Positions 1-6,514 of a stretch of 10,412 nucleotides of DNA are shown here, in pieces (positions within the stretch are counted from its first letter, which is position 1; the number at the start of each line of letters is the position of its first letter). Position numbers and translations under genes: made by a program. Under the pieces are notes generated by a model. The model was given only the letters and a program-made list of their open reading frames with translations, made no database searches and was not told the origin of the DNA. Origin of the DNA: JBIQLO01 sp044464175 (lineage in GTDB: Bacteria; Planctomycetota; Phycisphaerae; Tepidisphaerales; Tepidisphaeraceae); NCBI GenBank assembly GCA_044464175.1, contig JBIQLO010000144.1:1-10412 (forward strand), written 5' to 3'.

Positions 1-711
1 GTCCAGCAGCGCCACCCGCCGGCACAGCGCCTCGGTGGCGGCCATGTTGTGGCTGACGAACAGCACCGTGCGCCCCGACTTGGCCGCCTCCCCCATCTTG
101 CCCAGGCATTTTTTCTGAAAGGCGGCGTCGCCCACCGCCAGCACCTCGTCCACGATCAGGATTTCCGTCTCCAGGTGGGCCGCCACCGCGAAGGCCAGCC
201 GCGTGTACATGCCGCTGGAGTAGCGCTTGACCGGCGTGTCCAGGAATTTTTCCATTTCCGAGAACGCCACGATCTCATCCAGCTTGGACTTGATCTCCGC
301 CGCCCGCATCCCCAGCAGCGCGCCGTTCATATAGATGTTTTCCCGCCCGCTCAGCTCCTGATGGAAGCCGGTCCCCACCTCCAGCAGGCTTCCCACCCGT
401 CCGTGAATCTCCGCCTCCCCCTGGGTCGGGTCGGTGATGCGCGAGAGCACCTTCAAGAGCGTGCTCTTGCCGGCGCCGTTGCGCCCGATGATCCCCATCA
501 CCTCGCCGCGCCGCACCTCGAAGCTCAGGTCCTTCAGCGCCCAGAACCATTTCCGCCCGACGCCCGGCCCCCCGGCGCGCCGGGCGCGGATCATCCGCGC
601 CGGCCACGTCACCCCCTTCATGATCGTGTCACGAAAGGTGCTGTAGGGCTCGGAGTCCCCGATCAGATAACGCTTGCCCAGTCCTCGAATCTGTATCGCC
701 GTCTCGCTCAT
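1..711 (-). CDS. wzt: Polysaccharide ABC exporter ATPase (Wzt/KpsT/TagH type), 3' end cut by window edge
   Basis: Reading the minus strand from the ATG at 711 gives 237 codons with no stop before the window edge, so the C-terminus is missing. This is the cytoplasmic ATPase that powers export of a lipid-linked polysaccharide with the permease encoded just upstream. Visible motifs: Walker A GRNGAGKST at residues 76-84, the family stretch GTGFHQELSGREN at 113-125 in place of a classical Q-loop, signature YSSGM at 164-168, Walker B ILIVDE at 184-189 followed by the VGD D-loop, and switch histidine in SHN at 220-222. The segment before Walker A (FWALKDLSFEV) is typical of the KpsT/Wzt subgroup. 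Whether it carries the C-terminal carbohydrate-binding domain of true Wzt proteins cannot be seen. The SD is weak (GGA five bases before ATG), so translation may depend on the upstream gene. TagH- or KpsT-type naming is equally possible. Confidence 0.95.
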   Translation of the reverse strand, partial: MSETAIQIRGLGKRYLIGDSEPYSTFRDTIMKGVTWPARMIRARRAGGPGVGRKWFWALKDLSFEVRRGEVMGIIGRNGAGKSTLLKVLSRITDPTQGEAEIHGRVGSLLEVGTGFHQELSGRENIYMNGALLGMRAAEIKSKLDEIVAFSEMEKFLDTPVKRYSSGMYTRLAFAVAAHLETEILIVDEVLAVGDAAFQKKCLGKMGEAAKSGRTVLFVSHNMAATEALCRRVALLD

Positions 712-724
712 ATGAATCCGATGC

Positions 725-787
725 TTGTTGGCCGCTGGCCGTATGCCGTTTACCGTATGCCGTTGACTGGTGGGCGCTTGCCGTGGA
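725..787. repeat. Heptanucleotide-period repeat in the permease-ATPase gap
   Basis: Inside the 102-bp gap between the permease stop and the ATPase start, bases 739-766 are four consecutive 7-mers all beginning CCGT: CCGTATG occurs twice, alternating with CCGTTTA and CCGTTGA. A related 7-mer CCGCTGG lies in phase just before (732-738), and CCGTGGA recurs in the same phase at 781-787. The longest exact direct repeat is 12 bp (739-750 and 753-764). It sits in the operon transcript and has no stem-loop potential that I can see. Its function is unknown. Confidence 0.75.
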
Positions 788-813
788 ACGATTCTGCCCC
801 ACGACCCCCACCT

Positions 814-1632
814 CTAAACCACGTCGGCGAAAATCCGCTCCATCTTCCGGAAGTAGAACAACCCGCTGGCCAGCAGCAGAATCGTCGCCACGATCGACAC
901 CCCCAGCATCTCGCCCGGCGGGGGGGCGGTCCCCAGCAGCGCCCAGCGGAACCCTTCCACCACGCCCGCCATCGGGTTGAGCCCATAGAGATCCCGCCAC
1001 TGGGCCGGCACATCCGTCGCCCGGTATGCCACCGGCGAGAGGAACATCCACACCTGGGTCAGAAACGGCACCAGATAGCGCACGTCCCGGTACATCACGT
1101 TCAGCGCTGAAAGCCACAGTCCCACCGCCAGCGCCGCCGAGAGCGCCAGCACGATCAGCAGCGGCATCAGCAGAACCGCCGACGTGGGCGCCAGCCCGTT
1201 GAACGCCATCATCGCCAGCAAAATCAGCATGCCGATGCTGAAATCGACCACCCCGCTGAGCACGGAGGCGAACGGCATCAGCAGGCGCGGGAAATAGAGT
1301 TTGGTCAGCAACTCGCGCCCCGCCACCAGACTCGTGCTCGACTGCATCAGGGCGTAGGCGAACAGGTTCCACGGAAGCAGTGCGCAGAAGGTGTTGATCG
1401 CGTAGTACGGGTCATCCGCCCCGATCTTGCCGAAGCGGTGGAGGAAGACCGTGAAGACCACCATCGTCAGCAGCGGCTGAAACACCGCCCACATCACCCC
1501 CAGCGCCGTCTGCTTGTACCGCACCTTGATGTCGCGCAGCGCCAGGAACCAGAGCAGCTCCCGGTACGTCCACAGCTCCCGGAAATTAATCGCCGCCCAC
1601 CCCGTGCGCGGATAGAGCCGCGTCACCGGCAT
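814..1632 (-). CDS. wzm: Polysaccharide ABC exporter permease (Wzm/KpsM/TagG type, ABC-2 family)
   Basis: This integral inner-membrane protein forms the channel for lipid-linked polysaccharide and pairs with the ATPase encoded downstream. From the ATG at 1632 it is 272 residues, normal for the family. Family hallmarks: amphipathic N-terminus with ELWTYRELLWFLALRD, then KVRYKQTALG (residues 36-45), about six hydrophobic segments (roughly 46-64, 80-96, 120-143, 152-175, 186-203, 242-261), the YRDVRYLVPF loop (181-190), LSPVAY (199-204), LNPM (218-221) and the C-terminal FRKMERIFADVV. I chose ATG 1632 because AGGGAGG (1644-1638) stands five bases before it. An in-frame ATG at 1692 would add 20 residues that do not look like the family and lacks a good SD. 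The gap to the upstream glycosyltransferase stop is 111 bp from this start, or 51 bp from the longer one. Confidence 0.93.
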   Translation of the reverse strand: MPVTRLYPRTGWAAINFRELWTYRELLWFLALRDIKVRYKQTALGVMWAVFQPLLTMVVFTVFLHRFGKIGADDPYYAINTFCALLPWNLFAYALMQSSTSLVAGRELLTKLYFPRLLMPFASVLSGVVDFSIGMLILLAMMAFNGLAPTSAVLLMPLLIVLALSAALAVGLWLSALNVMYRDVRYLVPFLTQVWMFLSPVAYRATDVPAQWRDLYGLNPMAGVVEGFRWALLGTAPPPGEMLGVSIVATILLLASGLFYFRKMERIFADVV

Positions 1633-1637
1633 CGCCG

Positions 1638-1644
1638 CCTCCCT
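1638..1644 (-). promoter_or_regulatory. Shine-Dalgarno site deciding the permease start
   Basis: AGGGAGG on the minus strand lies five bases before the ATG at 1632. It supports the shorter permease start over the in-frame ATG at 1692, whose nearest purine run (GAGGA) is about 17 bases away. Confidence 0.6.
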
Positions 1645-1743
1645 CGGGGCCGATTCCCGCGCCATCGGAAGATCACGAATGGAACTGGTCATATTCGTTA
1701 ATTCTCGTTAAATCCTCAAACTCACCCTGCCGGTCGTGTCAAA

Positions 1744-2991
1744 TTATTGCTCACGCGGCGAAGCAGGGCACAAACACAAGGCGGCGGAGTGGCATGACGA
1801 AGATCCAATCATCTCCGCCGCCGGCCGCTCCGTCGCCAGGTCGTTCGGTCGCTCTGGTCTTTTCCTTATCCCTGTCATCGGTCCGTCCGCCCCTTCGCTT
1901 TCCTCGGCCGCCTCGACAATCTCCCTGGCCATCTGGTCCCAGGTACGGCGGCGCAGCGACTCGCTCAGCCGCAGCGCCGCCGTCCGATAATCCTTCCGGC
2001 GCTCGTGCCATTTCCAAAGTTGTCCCGCCAGCGCGGCCGCATCGTCCGGATCGGCGATCAGCAGGTCCCTCAGCTCGGGCGAATACTGTTCGGCCACGCC
2101 CGCCCGCGCGCTGACCAGCGCGGGCATCCCGCAGCACAGCGCCTCATGCACCCCCAGCCCGTACGCCTCATACCGCGTCGGCGCCACCAGCGCATCACAT
2201 CCCCGCAGCACCTGGGGCACATCGCTCCGGTATCCCATGAATTCAATGCTTCTCAGCCCCGCCGCCTGCGCCCGGGCCTTCCATGCCTCCAGTTCCGCCC
2301 CTACGCCCATGACCGCCAGGTGCGCATCCCACCCCGGCCGCCCGGCCAGTTGCCGCCAGGCGTCAAATAGCGTGTCAAACCCCTTGCGCCGATCGCCCAG
2401 CGCGCCGATGAAGGCGAGGGTGGTCCCCGTCGGGGCCCATCCCAGCCTCCGCCGCGTCGCCAGGCGATCGGCATCGGTGGGGGGGGTGAATTGCTCGGCA
2501 TCCACGCCGTAAAAGACTGTCCGCACGCGCTGCGGGTCCACGCCCGCCTTCTCCACCAGATCGCGCCGGGTCTGCTCGGAGTTGGCGATGATGAGCCGCG
2601 CCACCCGCAGCGCCCGCCGCTCATCCCGCATGAACAGCCGACGTTTCCAGCCCGAGCCCCATGCCGCGTGCACATAGTGGACCCAATTCACATCCGGCCA
2701 GGGGCAGTTGCCCCCGTTGACGATCACCCGCCCGCCCCGCGCGGCGATGCGCCTGGCCCACCAGCGTCCCACCCGGTCCAGCGGCGGCATGCCCAGCAGG
2801 TCCTTCCCCAGCGGCTTGCCCACGCGGTGGAACAAGACGTTCTTGCGCCCCAGCAGGTCCGCCGACACCCGGTGCGCCACCAGGTGCAGCTCATGCCCGC
2901 GATCCGCCAGGTGCAAGGCCAGACCGTGGTTGGCCCGGTCCTGCCCGCCGGTCGGGGCGATGTCGGCGCTGACAATCAAGTATGGCTTCAT
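1744..2991 (-). CDS. GT4-family glycosyltransferase with anomalous C-terminal tail
   Basis: This is a cytoplasmic GT-B-fold retaining glycosyltransferase of the GT4 (glycosyl transferases group 1) type, likely adding one sugar to the growing lipid-linked glycan. The N-terminal domain begins with a beta strand and glycine loop (PYLIVSADIAPTGGQDRANH). The C-terminal donor domain shows GALGDRRKGFDTL (196-208), with the usual phosphate-contacting Arg/Lys, and the EX7E motif EAYGLGVHE (275-283) followed by ALCCGMP. Homology-like sequence ends near residue 364. The last ~50 residues are low-complexity, contain an 8-nt-period DNA repeat, and end in a Cys/Ser-rich stretch, so they probably read through former intergenic DNA. 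The start overlaps the upstream stop as ATGA, with AGGGAGG seven bases before it. Donor and acceptor sugars cannot be told from sequence. Confidence 0.93.
   Translation of the reverse strand: MKPYLIVSADIAPTGGQDRANHGLALHLADRGHELHLVAHRVSADLLGRKNVLFHRVGKPLGKDLLGMPPLDRVGRWWARRIAARGGRVIVNGGNCPWPDVNWVHYVHAAWGSGWKRRLFMRDERRALRVARLIIANSEQTRRDLVEKAGVDPQRVRTVFYGVDAEQFTPPTDADRLATRRRLGWAPTGTTLAFIGALGDRRKGFDTLFDAWRQLAGRPGWDAHLAVMGVGAELEAWKARAQAAGLRSIEFMGYRSDVPQVLRGCDALVAPTRYEAYGLGVHEALCCGMPALVSARAGVAEQYSPELRDLLIADPDDAAALAGQLWKWHERRKDYRTAALRLSESLRRRTWDQMAREIVEAAEESEGADGPMTGIRKRPERPNDLATERPAAEMIGSSSCHSAALCLCPASPREQ
1823..1854. repeat. Octanucleotide-period repeat inside the glycosyltransferase tail
   Basis: Four consecutive 8-mers on the plus strand: GGCCGCTC, then CGTCGCCA, then GGTCGTTC and GGTCGCTC. 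The first, third and fourth differ from one another by one or two bases; the second is more diverged. The repeat lies within the C-terminal tail codons of the 1744-2991 gene, where the protein no longer resembles a glycosyltransferase. Confidence 0.5.
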
Positions 2992-3006
2992 GTGAGGGCC
3001 TCCCTC
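2988..3006 (-). promoter_or_regulatory. ATGA overlap with internal ribosome binding site (translational coupling)
   Basis: The ligase-fold gene ends in TGA at 2990-2988 and the next glycosyltransferase begins with ATG at 2991-2989, sharing the four bases ATGA. The SD AGGGAGG for the second gene lies at 3005-2999, inside the last codons of the first. This arrangement usually means ribosomes finishing the first gene restart on the second, giving matched levels. Confidence 0.8.
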
Positions 3007-4385
3007 GGCAGGGGGATCGGACCCCTTCGCACCGCCTCAAAGGCCGGGGATCGACGCTTCCCGCACAGGCCGCCCCTCGCCGCCACAAAGATCGCGGCGT
3101 TGAGCAGCCAGAACTCCAATCCCGCCTGCGAAACGAACAGCGGGCTGTTGAACGTCACCGCCAGCGCGCCGGTGTTGTAAGCGAAGACCAGCGCCCCCCA
3201 CACCGTCAGTTCCGGGCGGCTGCGGTCCAGGGCGATCTTGCCCGCCCAGTAAAAGGCGATCCCCATCGCCGTGATGTAGGCCGCGATCAGCGGCACACCC
3301 CCGTCCAGCAGCCATCCGGTCCACATGATCTCGGCCCAGATCATCTGCGTTTCCGGATTGTTCTTGTCGCCGAAGTAGTAGTACATCATCCCCCAACGCC
3401 CCAGCCCCGCCCCCATCGGGTACTGCGGCAGCAGGCGGGTCACCGTGTCTTCCAGGAAATGCCCCCGGTTGCTGTAGTAGAGTTCTCCCGGATCGCTTTC
3501 GACGAAGGTCTCCAGACGCCTGGTCGCCGCCTCGCCCCCGACCGAGATCGCCCATGACAGGCTCAGCGCCACCGCCAGCACCAGCGCCACCGCCAGTCCG
3601 ATCACCTTTCGCCCCTCGCCGCGCAGGAACATCAGGCCCATGAAGACGAGCAGGCAGATGGCGGTCATCACCATCAGCATGCGCACCTGCGACAGGTAGA
3701 GACAGAACAATCCCATCAGCATGCTTGCCGCGCATGCCCCCCGCAGCAGCCATTTTCGCTCCGCCACCAGAAGACAGCCCCCCAGCAGCACCGCATAAAA
3801 GCCCGACTGGGCCGCCCCGCCCGGCACATCGCTCAGGCCCATCGGGCGAAAGACCCATGCCCCGTTGGCCAGCGTGATGTGCATGTCCCGCACGTACCAG
3901 TCCCCCTGCGCGGCGATCACCGATGAAAGGTGCGGCTCAAACTTCCCGGGAAAGTAAACCTGCAGCACGCCCACCAGCGCCGCGATCGCGTGAAAGCCCC
4001 ACAGCAGCCGGATCATGCTCCGGAAGCCCTTCTCATCCACCCCCACGCCCGCCACCCACAGCAGGGGCGCCAGGATGGAGGCGTAGAGGAAAATCTCCGC
4101 CATCCCCGCCAGCAGCGTGTTGCTGGTCGGGTGCAGCAGCTCCACGGCCATCACCGCCAGCACCACCAGCGCCGCCCACCACGCTGGATGCACCCGATGC
4201 CGCGGCCGCATCAGCAGCGCCAGCCCCACGCTGGCTCCGAAGGCGGCCGTCCGCAACACCACCCGGACCGGCCCCAGTTGCGGCACCAGCAGCAGCACCT
4301 GGCACAGGAAGACGAAAACGAGATATCCCTGGATCCATCTGGCTCCGGGTCCTTCCCGCTCAAGTTGAATTGCCGCCGTGGTCAT
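2988..4385 (-). CDS. O-antigen ligase/polymerase-fold membrane protein (Wzy_C / WaaL-like)
   Basis: A 465-residue polytopic inner-membrane protein with roughly ten to twelve hydrophobic segments, including about 19-35, 42-58, 68-84, 92-114, 122-143, 192-208, 217-233, 236-254, 261-281, 362-382, 394-412 and 418-436. Two longer polar loops, at about 144-190 and 282-350, look periplasmic. The second contains RGHFLEDTV and then QYPMGAGLGRWG (321-332), matching the conserved Pro-x-Gly-x-Gly-x-Gly region of the O-antigen ligase domain (PF04932). Known members are glycosyltransferases that use undecaprenyl-diphosphate-linked glycans in the periplasm, either polymerising O-units or ligating glycan to an acceptor. 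It lies 40 bp after the first glycosyltransferase and overlaps the next gene. Because the operon also encodes an ABC exporter, a ligase role is at least as likely as a polymerase role. The C-terminal tail is basic (GKRRSPAFEAVRRG). The start ATG has only a weak GGGA about nine bases upstream. Confidence 0.87.
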   Translation of the reverse strand: MTTAAIQLEREGPGARWIQGYLVFVFLCQVLLLVPQLGPVRVVLRTAAFGASVGLALLMRPRHRVHPAWWAALVVLAVMAVELLHPTSNTLLAGMAEIFLYASILAPLLWVAGVGVDEKGFRSMIRLLWGFHAIAALVGVLQVYFPGKFEPHLSSVIAAQGDWYVRDMHITLANGAWVFRPMGLSDVPGGAAQSGFYAVLLGGCLLVAERKWLLRGACAASMLMGLFCLYLSQVRMLMVMTAICLLVFMGLMFLRGEGRKVIGLAVALVLAVALSLSWAISVGGEAATRRLETFVESDPGELYYSNRGHFLEDTVTRLLPQYPMGAGLGRWGMMYYYFGDKNNPETQMIWAEIMWTGWLLDGGVPLIAAYITAMGIAFYWAGKIALDRSRPELTVWGALVFAYNTGALAVTFNSPLFVSQAGLEFWLLNAAIFVAARGGLCGKRRSPAFEAVRRGPIPLPREALT

Positions 4386-4425
4386 TGCCCTGATTCCCGC
4401 CGCTTGCCCATCAAACGCCCATCAC

Positions 4426-5778
4426 CTAAATAGCCAACCCCGCCTCCTCATCTTCCTCCTCCAGCAATGGCCGCGTGTTCAGAGGCACCGGTGCGACCGG
4501 CTCTGTGCCGTAATGCCAGGGGCGCGGGATCGCCGACTGCTCCTGCGGCAGCCGGATGGTTCGCTCGCTCTCCAGCACCTTCAGGTAAAGCGCCTGGCTG
4601 CGCCGGGCCATGATCGTCTGGTCAAACTCCTCCGTAGCCCGCTTCACCGCCCCCTGGGATAGCCGCTCTCGCAGGCCCGGCTCCTCCAGCAGCCGCCGCG
4701 CTGCCGCCGCCAGCCCCGCCGCATCCCCCACCGGCACCGTCAGCCCGCTCTCCTCATGGCGGCTGACCCACGGCACCCCGCTGGCCGGGATGCTGGCGTT
4801 GATTACCGGGCACCCGCTGGCCATCGCCTCCACCTGCACCAGCCCGAATGCCTCGCTGCGCGCCCCGGAGGGAAACCAGAGCGCCGTCGCCGCCCGGTAC
4901 GCTGCGGCCAGTTCCTCCCGGTTCAGGTAGTCCCGCCAGATGATCCGGTCGGCCACTCCCAAATCCTTGGCCTGCCGTTCCAGGCTGCCGCGCATCGGCC
5001 CATACCCGACGATCATGAGCTTGCCCGGCGTCTGCGCCAGGGCGGCGATGGCAATGTGATAATGCTTGTAATAGACGCACCGGCCCACCGAGAGCCACAG
5101 CGGCGATCCATGCTCCGCCTTCAGGTCGGCCGCCCGCTTCAGCACCGCCGGCGCCGGGTTCAGATAGGGCTGGAGGTCGATCCCCATCGGCAGCGTATGC
5201 ACCTGCACGGCATGGCGCTGCAGCAGTGTGGACCCTTCGGCGTAGGGGGGGCTGTTGGTCACGATCGCCCCCGCCCGCCCGTACACCCCCCATTCAAACG
5301 GGCGCAGCGCCAGCCTTAAAATCCGTTGGCGGATAATGTCGCTGTGATGGGTGATGACCAGCGGCGTCTGAGGGCTGGCCATCGCCAGCCCCAGCAGCAT
5401 CATCGGATTGGGCGTGTGCAGGTGCAGGATGTCGATCCCGCGGCGGTCCAGCATCCGCAGCAGACTGGGCAGGCGCGGGCACAAATCCAGCCGGCCCGCC
5501 GAGGCGCTGCGCCCCAGCCGCGTGATTCTTACCGGACCATCGTATTCGCAGGCCGTCGGCGTGCTCCCATGGCGGCTCCAGGTGACATCCTGCCCACGCC
5601 GGTTGGCGTGGTTGATGCACACGACATGCACCTCCATCCCCAGCGCCGCCTGTGATTGGGCGATCGCTTGGACATGGCTTTCGATGCCGCCGGGGGCAGG
5701 GGGGTAATATTTACCCAAATGGATAACGCGAAGCGGCTTGGCACTCACAGCATTTTCTCCCGATGTGATCGCCTGCAT
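4426..5778 (-). CDS. GT4-family glycosyltransferase, first gene of the polysaccharide cluster
   Basis: A 450-residue GT-B glycosyltransferase, probably acting at the cytoplasmic membrane face in glycan assembly. The N-terminal domain has LGKYYPPAPGGIESHV (21-36) with the acceptor-side glycine loop, LHLHTPNP (118-125) and THHSD (143-147), all common in GT4 enzymes. The donor domain has LSVGRCVYYKHYHIAI (229-244), where the usual Lys-Gly is Lys-His, then VGYGPMR (257-263) and the EX7E motif EAFGLVQVE (309-317) followed by AMASGCPVI. About 35-40 residues after the fold (from ~413) form an extension ending in an acidic run LLEEEDEE, which is unusual at this position. The ATG at 5778 has no clear SD; no better in-frame start precedes the glycine loop. 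It begins the cluster after a 203-bp gap holding a candidate promoter. Substrate specificity cannot be assigned. Confidence 0.94.
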   Translation of the reverse strand: MQAITSGENAVSAKPLRVIHLGKYYPPAPGGIESHVQAIAQSQAALGMEVHVVCINHANRRGQDVTWSRHGSTPTACEYDGPVRITRLGRSASAGRLDLCPRLPSLLRMLDRRGIDILHLHTPNPMMLLGLAMASPQTPLVITHHSDIIRQRILRLALRPFEWGVYGRAGAIVTNSPPYAEGSTLLQRHAVQVHTLPMGIDLQPYLNPAPAVLKRAADLKAEHGSPLWLSVGRCVYYKHYHIAIAALAQTPGKLMIVGYGPMRGSLERQAKDLGVADRIIWRDYLNREELAAAYRAATALWFPSGARSEAFGLVQVEAMASGCPVINASIPASGVPWVSRHEESGLTVPVGDAAGLAAAARRLLEEPGLRERLSQGAVKRATEEFDQTIMARRSQALYLKVLESERTIRLPQEQSAIPRPWHYGTEPVAPVPLNTRPLLEEEDEEAGLAI

Positions 5779-5825
5779 GTTCAGACCGGCTTTCCATCAC
5801 CGATCCATCCGAGATGAGCGATCTC

Positions 5826-5839
5826 ATTAGTACACTAAT
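5826..5839. promoter_or_regulatory. Palindromic operator-like site
   Basis: ATTAGT and ACTAAT form perfect 6-bp arms around a 2-bp AC centre, a dyad typical of sites bound by dimeric helix-turn-helix repressors. It overlaps the candidate -10 of the glycan operon. A second, overlapping small dyad (ATGAG at 5814-5818, CTCAT at 5823-5827) lies on its downstream side relative to the operon. No regulator gene is visible in the window, so the cognate protein is unknown. Confidence 0.45.
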
Positions 5840-5862
5840 ACCCCAACTTTGGCGAGAGGCAA
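5835..5862 (-). promoter_or_regulatory. Candidate sigma-70-type promoter for the glycan operon
   Basis: On the minus strand TTGCCT (5862-5857, four of six to TTGACA) is followed after 16 bp by TATTAG (5840-5835, four of six to TATAAT). An A/T-rich stretch (5861-5890) lies immediately upstream and could act as an UP element. Transcription would start near 5828, leaving about 50 bases of leader before the ATG at 5778. This is a match to Escherichia-type consensus only; the organism's own consensus is unknown. Confidence 0.35.
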
Positions 5863-5908
5863 AAATTGCGTTCGGATTTTTAATTTTTACAGGAACAATC
5901 CCGTCATC

Positions 5909-5929
5909 TTTCCCAGAGTGACAGGGAAA
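5909..5929. repeat. Inverted repeat in the mazG-glycan operon gap
   Basis: TTTCCC (5909-5914) and GGGAAA (5924-5929) are complementary 6-bp arms around a 9-nt loop. No U-tract follows on either strand, so it is not a convincing intrinsic terminator. Confidence 0.3.
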
Positions 5930-5953
5930 TTGCCCCCAAAAGATTGGTTGAGC

Positions 5954-5968
5954 CCGGCATCATGCCGG
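5954..5968 (-). terminator. Stem-loop just 3' of the MazG-like gene
   Basis: CCGGCA (5954-5959) and TGCCGG (5963-5968) form a perfect 6-bp GC-rich stem with a 3-nt loop, 13 bases beyond the stop codon of the minus-strand MazG-like gene. On that strand a short T run (CTTTT) follows only about ten bases later, so it is at best a weak or factor-assisted terminator separating this gene from the glycan operon. Confidence 0.35.
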
Positions 5969-5981
5969 AAACCCCCGCGCC

Positions 5982-6260
5982 CTATTTATGCCCGGCCGGC
6001 CGATCCGCCCCCAGATACTTGCGCTTCACCGCCTCGGTCAGGTCCACATCATTGATGTTGGCCAGCGTGCACAGCCACGCCAGCACGTCCGCGAACTCCT
6101 CCTCCAGGTTCGTCCGGTCCGTCCCATGCAGCGCCGTCGCCAGTTCCCCCACCTCCTCAATGAACCAGACAAACGTCCCGGCCGAGCCCCGCGCCCGGTC
6201 CGCCGCCTCATAGCGCTGAGAAATGTGCTTCTGAAATTCCGCGATCGTCAGTGGGTTCAT
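5982..6260 (-). CDS. MazG-like nucleotide pyrophosphohydrolase
   Basis: A 92-residue single-domain all-alpha NTP pyrophosphohydrolase of the MazG superfamily. Members hydrolyse nucleoside triphosphates to monophosphate and pyrophosphate, using acidic residues to hold magnesium, and are thought to clean non-canonical nucleotides or adjust pools. The metal motif is visible as EEVGE (35-39) followed after 15 residues by EFAD (55-58), matching EExxE...ExxD, and the C-terminus has VKRKY and a RP pair (KYLGADRP) as in this family. I use ATG 6260 because AGGA (6270-6267) stands six bases before it; an in-frame ATG at 6320 would add 20 residues unlike the family and lacks a good SD. It is monocistronic, between the glycan operon and a divergent signalling gene. 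The natural substrate (dCTP, dUTP or modified base) cannot be told. Confidence 0.88.
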   Translation of the reverse strand: MNPLTIAEFQKHISQRYEAADRARGSAGTFVWFIEEVGELATALHGTDRTNLEEEFADVLAWLCTLANINDVDLTEAVKRKYLGADRPAGHK

Positions 6261-6356
6261 GGTCTTTCCTGCATGCACTACTCTACCCTCCATCTCCCCC
6301 GAATTCATCACCTGATGCACGCGGCCCTTCCCTCGGTGTGGAGCCTTTTTTCTGGA

Positions 6357-6377
6357 GGCGGGGTCGTTGACCCCGCC
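6357..6377. repeat. Perfect 9-bp hairpin in the divergent intergenic region
   Basis: GGCGGGGTC (6357-6365) pairs perfectly with 6369-6377 around a 3-nt loop GTT. It lies in the 254-bp gap between the MazG-like gene and the HDOD-GGDEF gene. A T6 run (6346-6351) precedes it on the plus strand, which is the wrong side for a plus-strand terminator, and on the minus strand that run reads as A. It looks more like a dispersed palindrome or a structured leader than a terminator. Confidence 0.55.
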
Positions 6378-6428
6378 GCGGCCGCAACGACGCCGACTAC
6401 ACTCCCTCTCACATCGACTTGCGTGCCT

Positions 6429-6448
6429 TTTGTTGACTTCCTAACAAA
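6429..6448. promoter_or_regulatory. Inverted repeat upstream of the HDOD-GGDEF gene
   Basis: TTTGTT (6429-6434) and AACAAA (6443-6448) are perfect 6-bp arms around an 8-nt spacer, with TTGACT (6433-6438) inside as a possible -35. No convincing -10 stands 16-18 bp downstream. It could be an operator for the plus-strand gene at 6515; evidence is weak. Confidence 0.25.
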
Positions 6449-6514
6449 GTCCCCGGCACCGCCGGACGATAAGAGAATCAGACCAATGACCCGAGGCCCA
6501 AGGGGGGCCGACGG

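Noticed and set aside
725..787. The heptamer repeat as a CRISPR array
   Set aside because: Units are 7 nt, head-to-tail, without spacers, and there are no cas genes.
49..1110. A 353-codon plus-strand open frame over the exporter genes
   Set aside because: It is antisense to the ATPase and permease genes, is Arg/His/Pro-rich without any recognisable fold, and spans their intergenic gap.
1..5778. The glycan cluster as a laterally acquired island
   Set aside because: GC content and the direction-dependent third-base bias match what strand asymmetry predicts for the host; no mobility genes or flanking repeats are visible.
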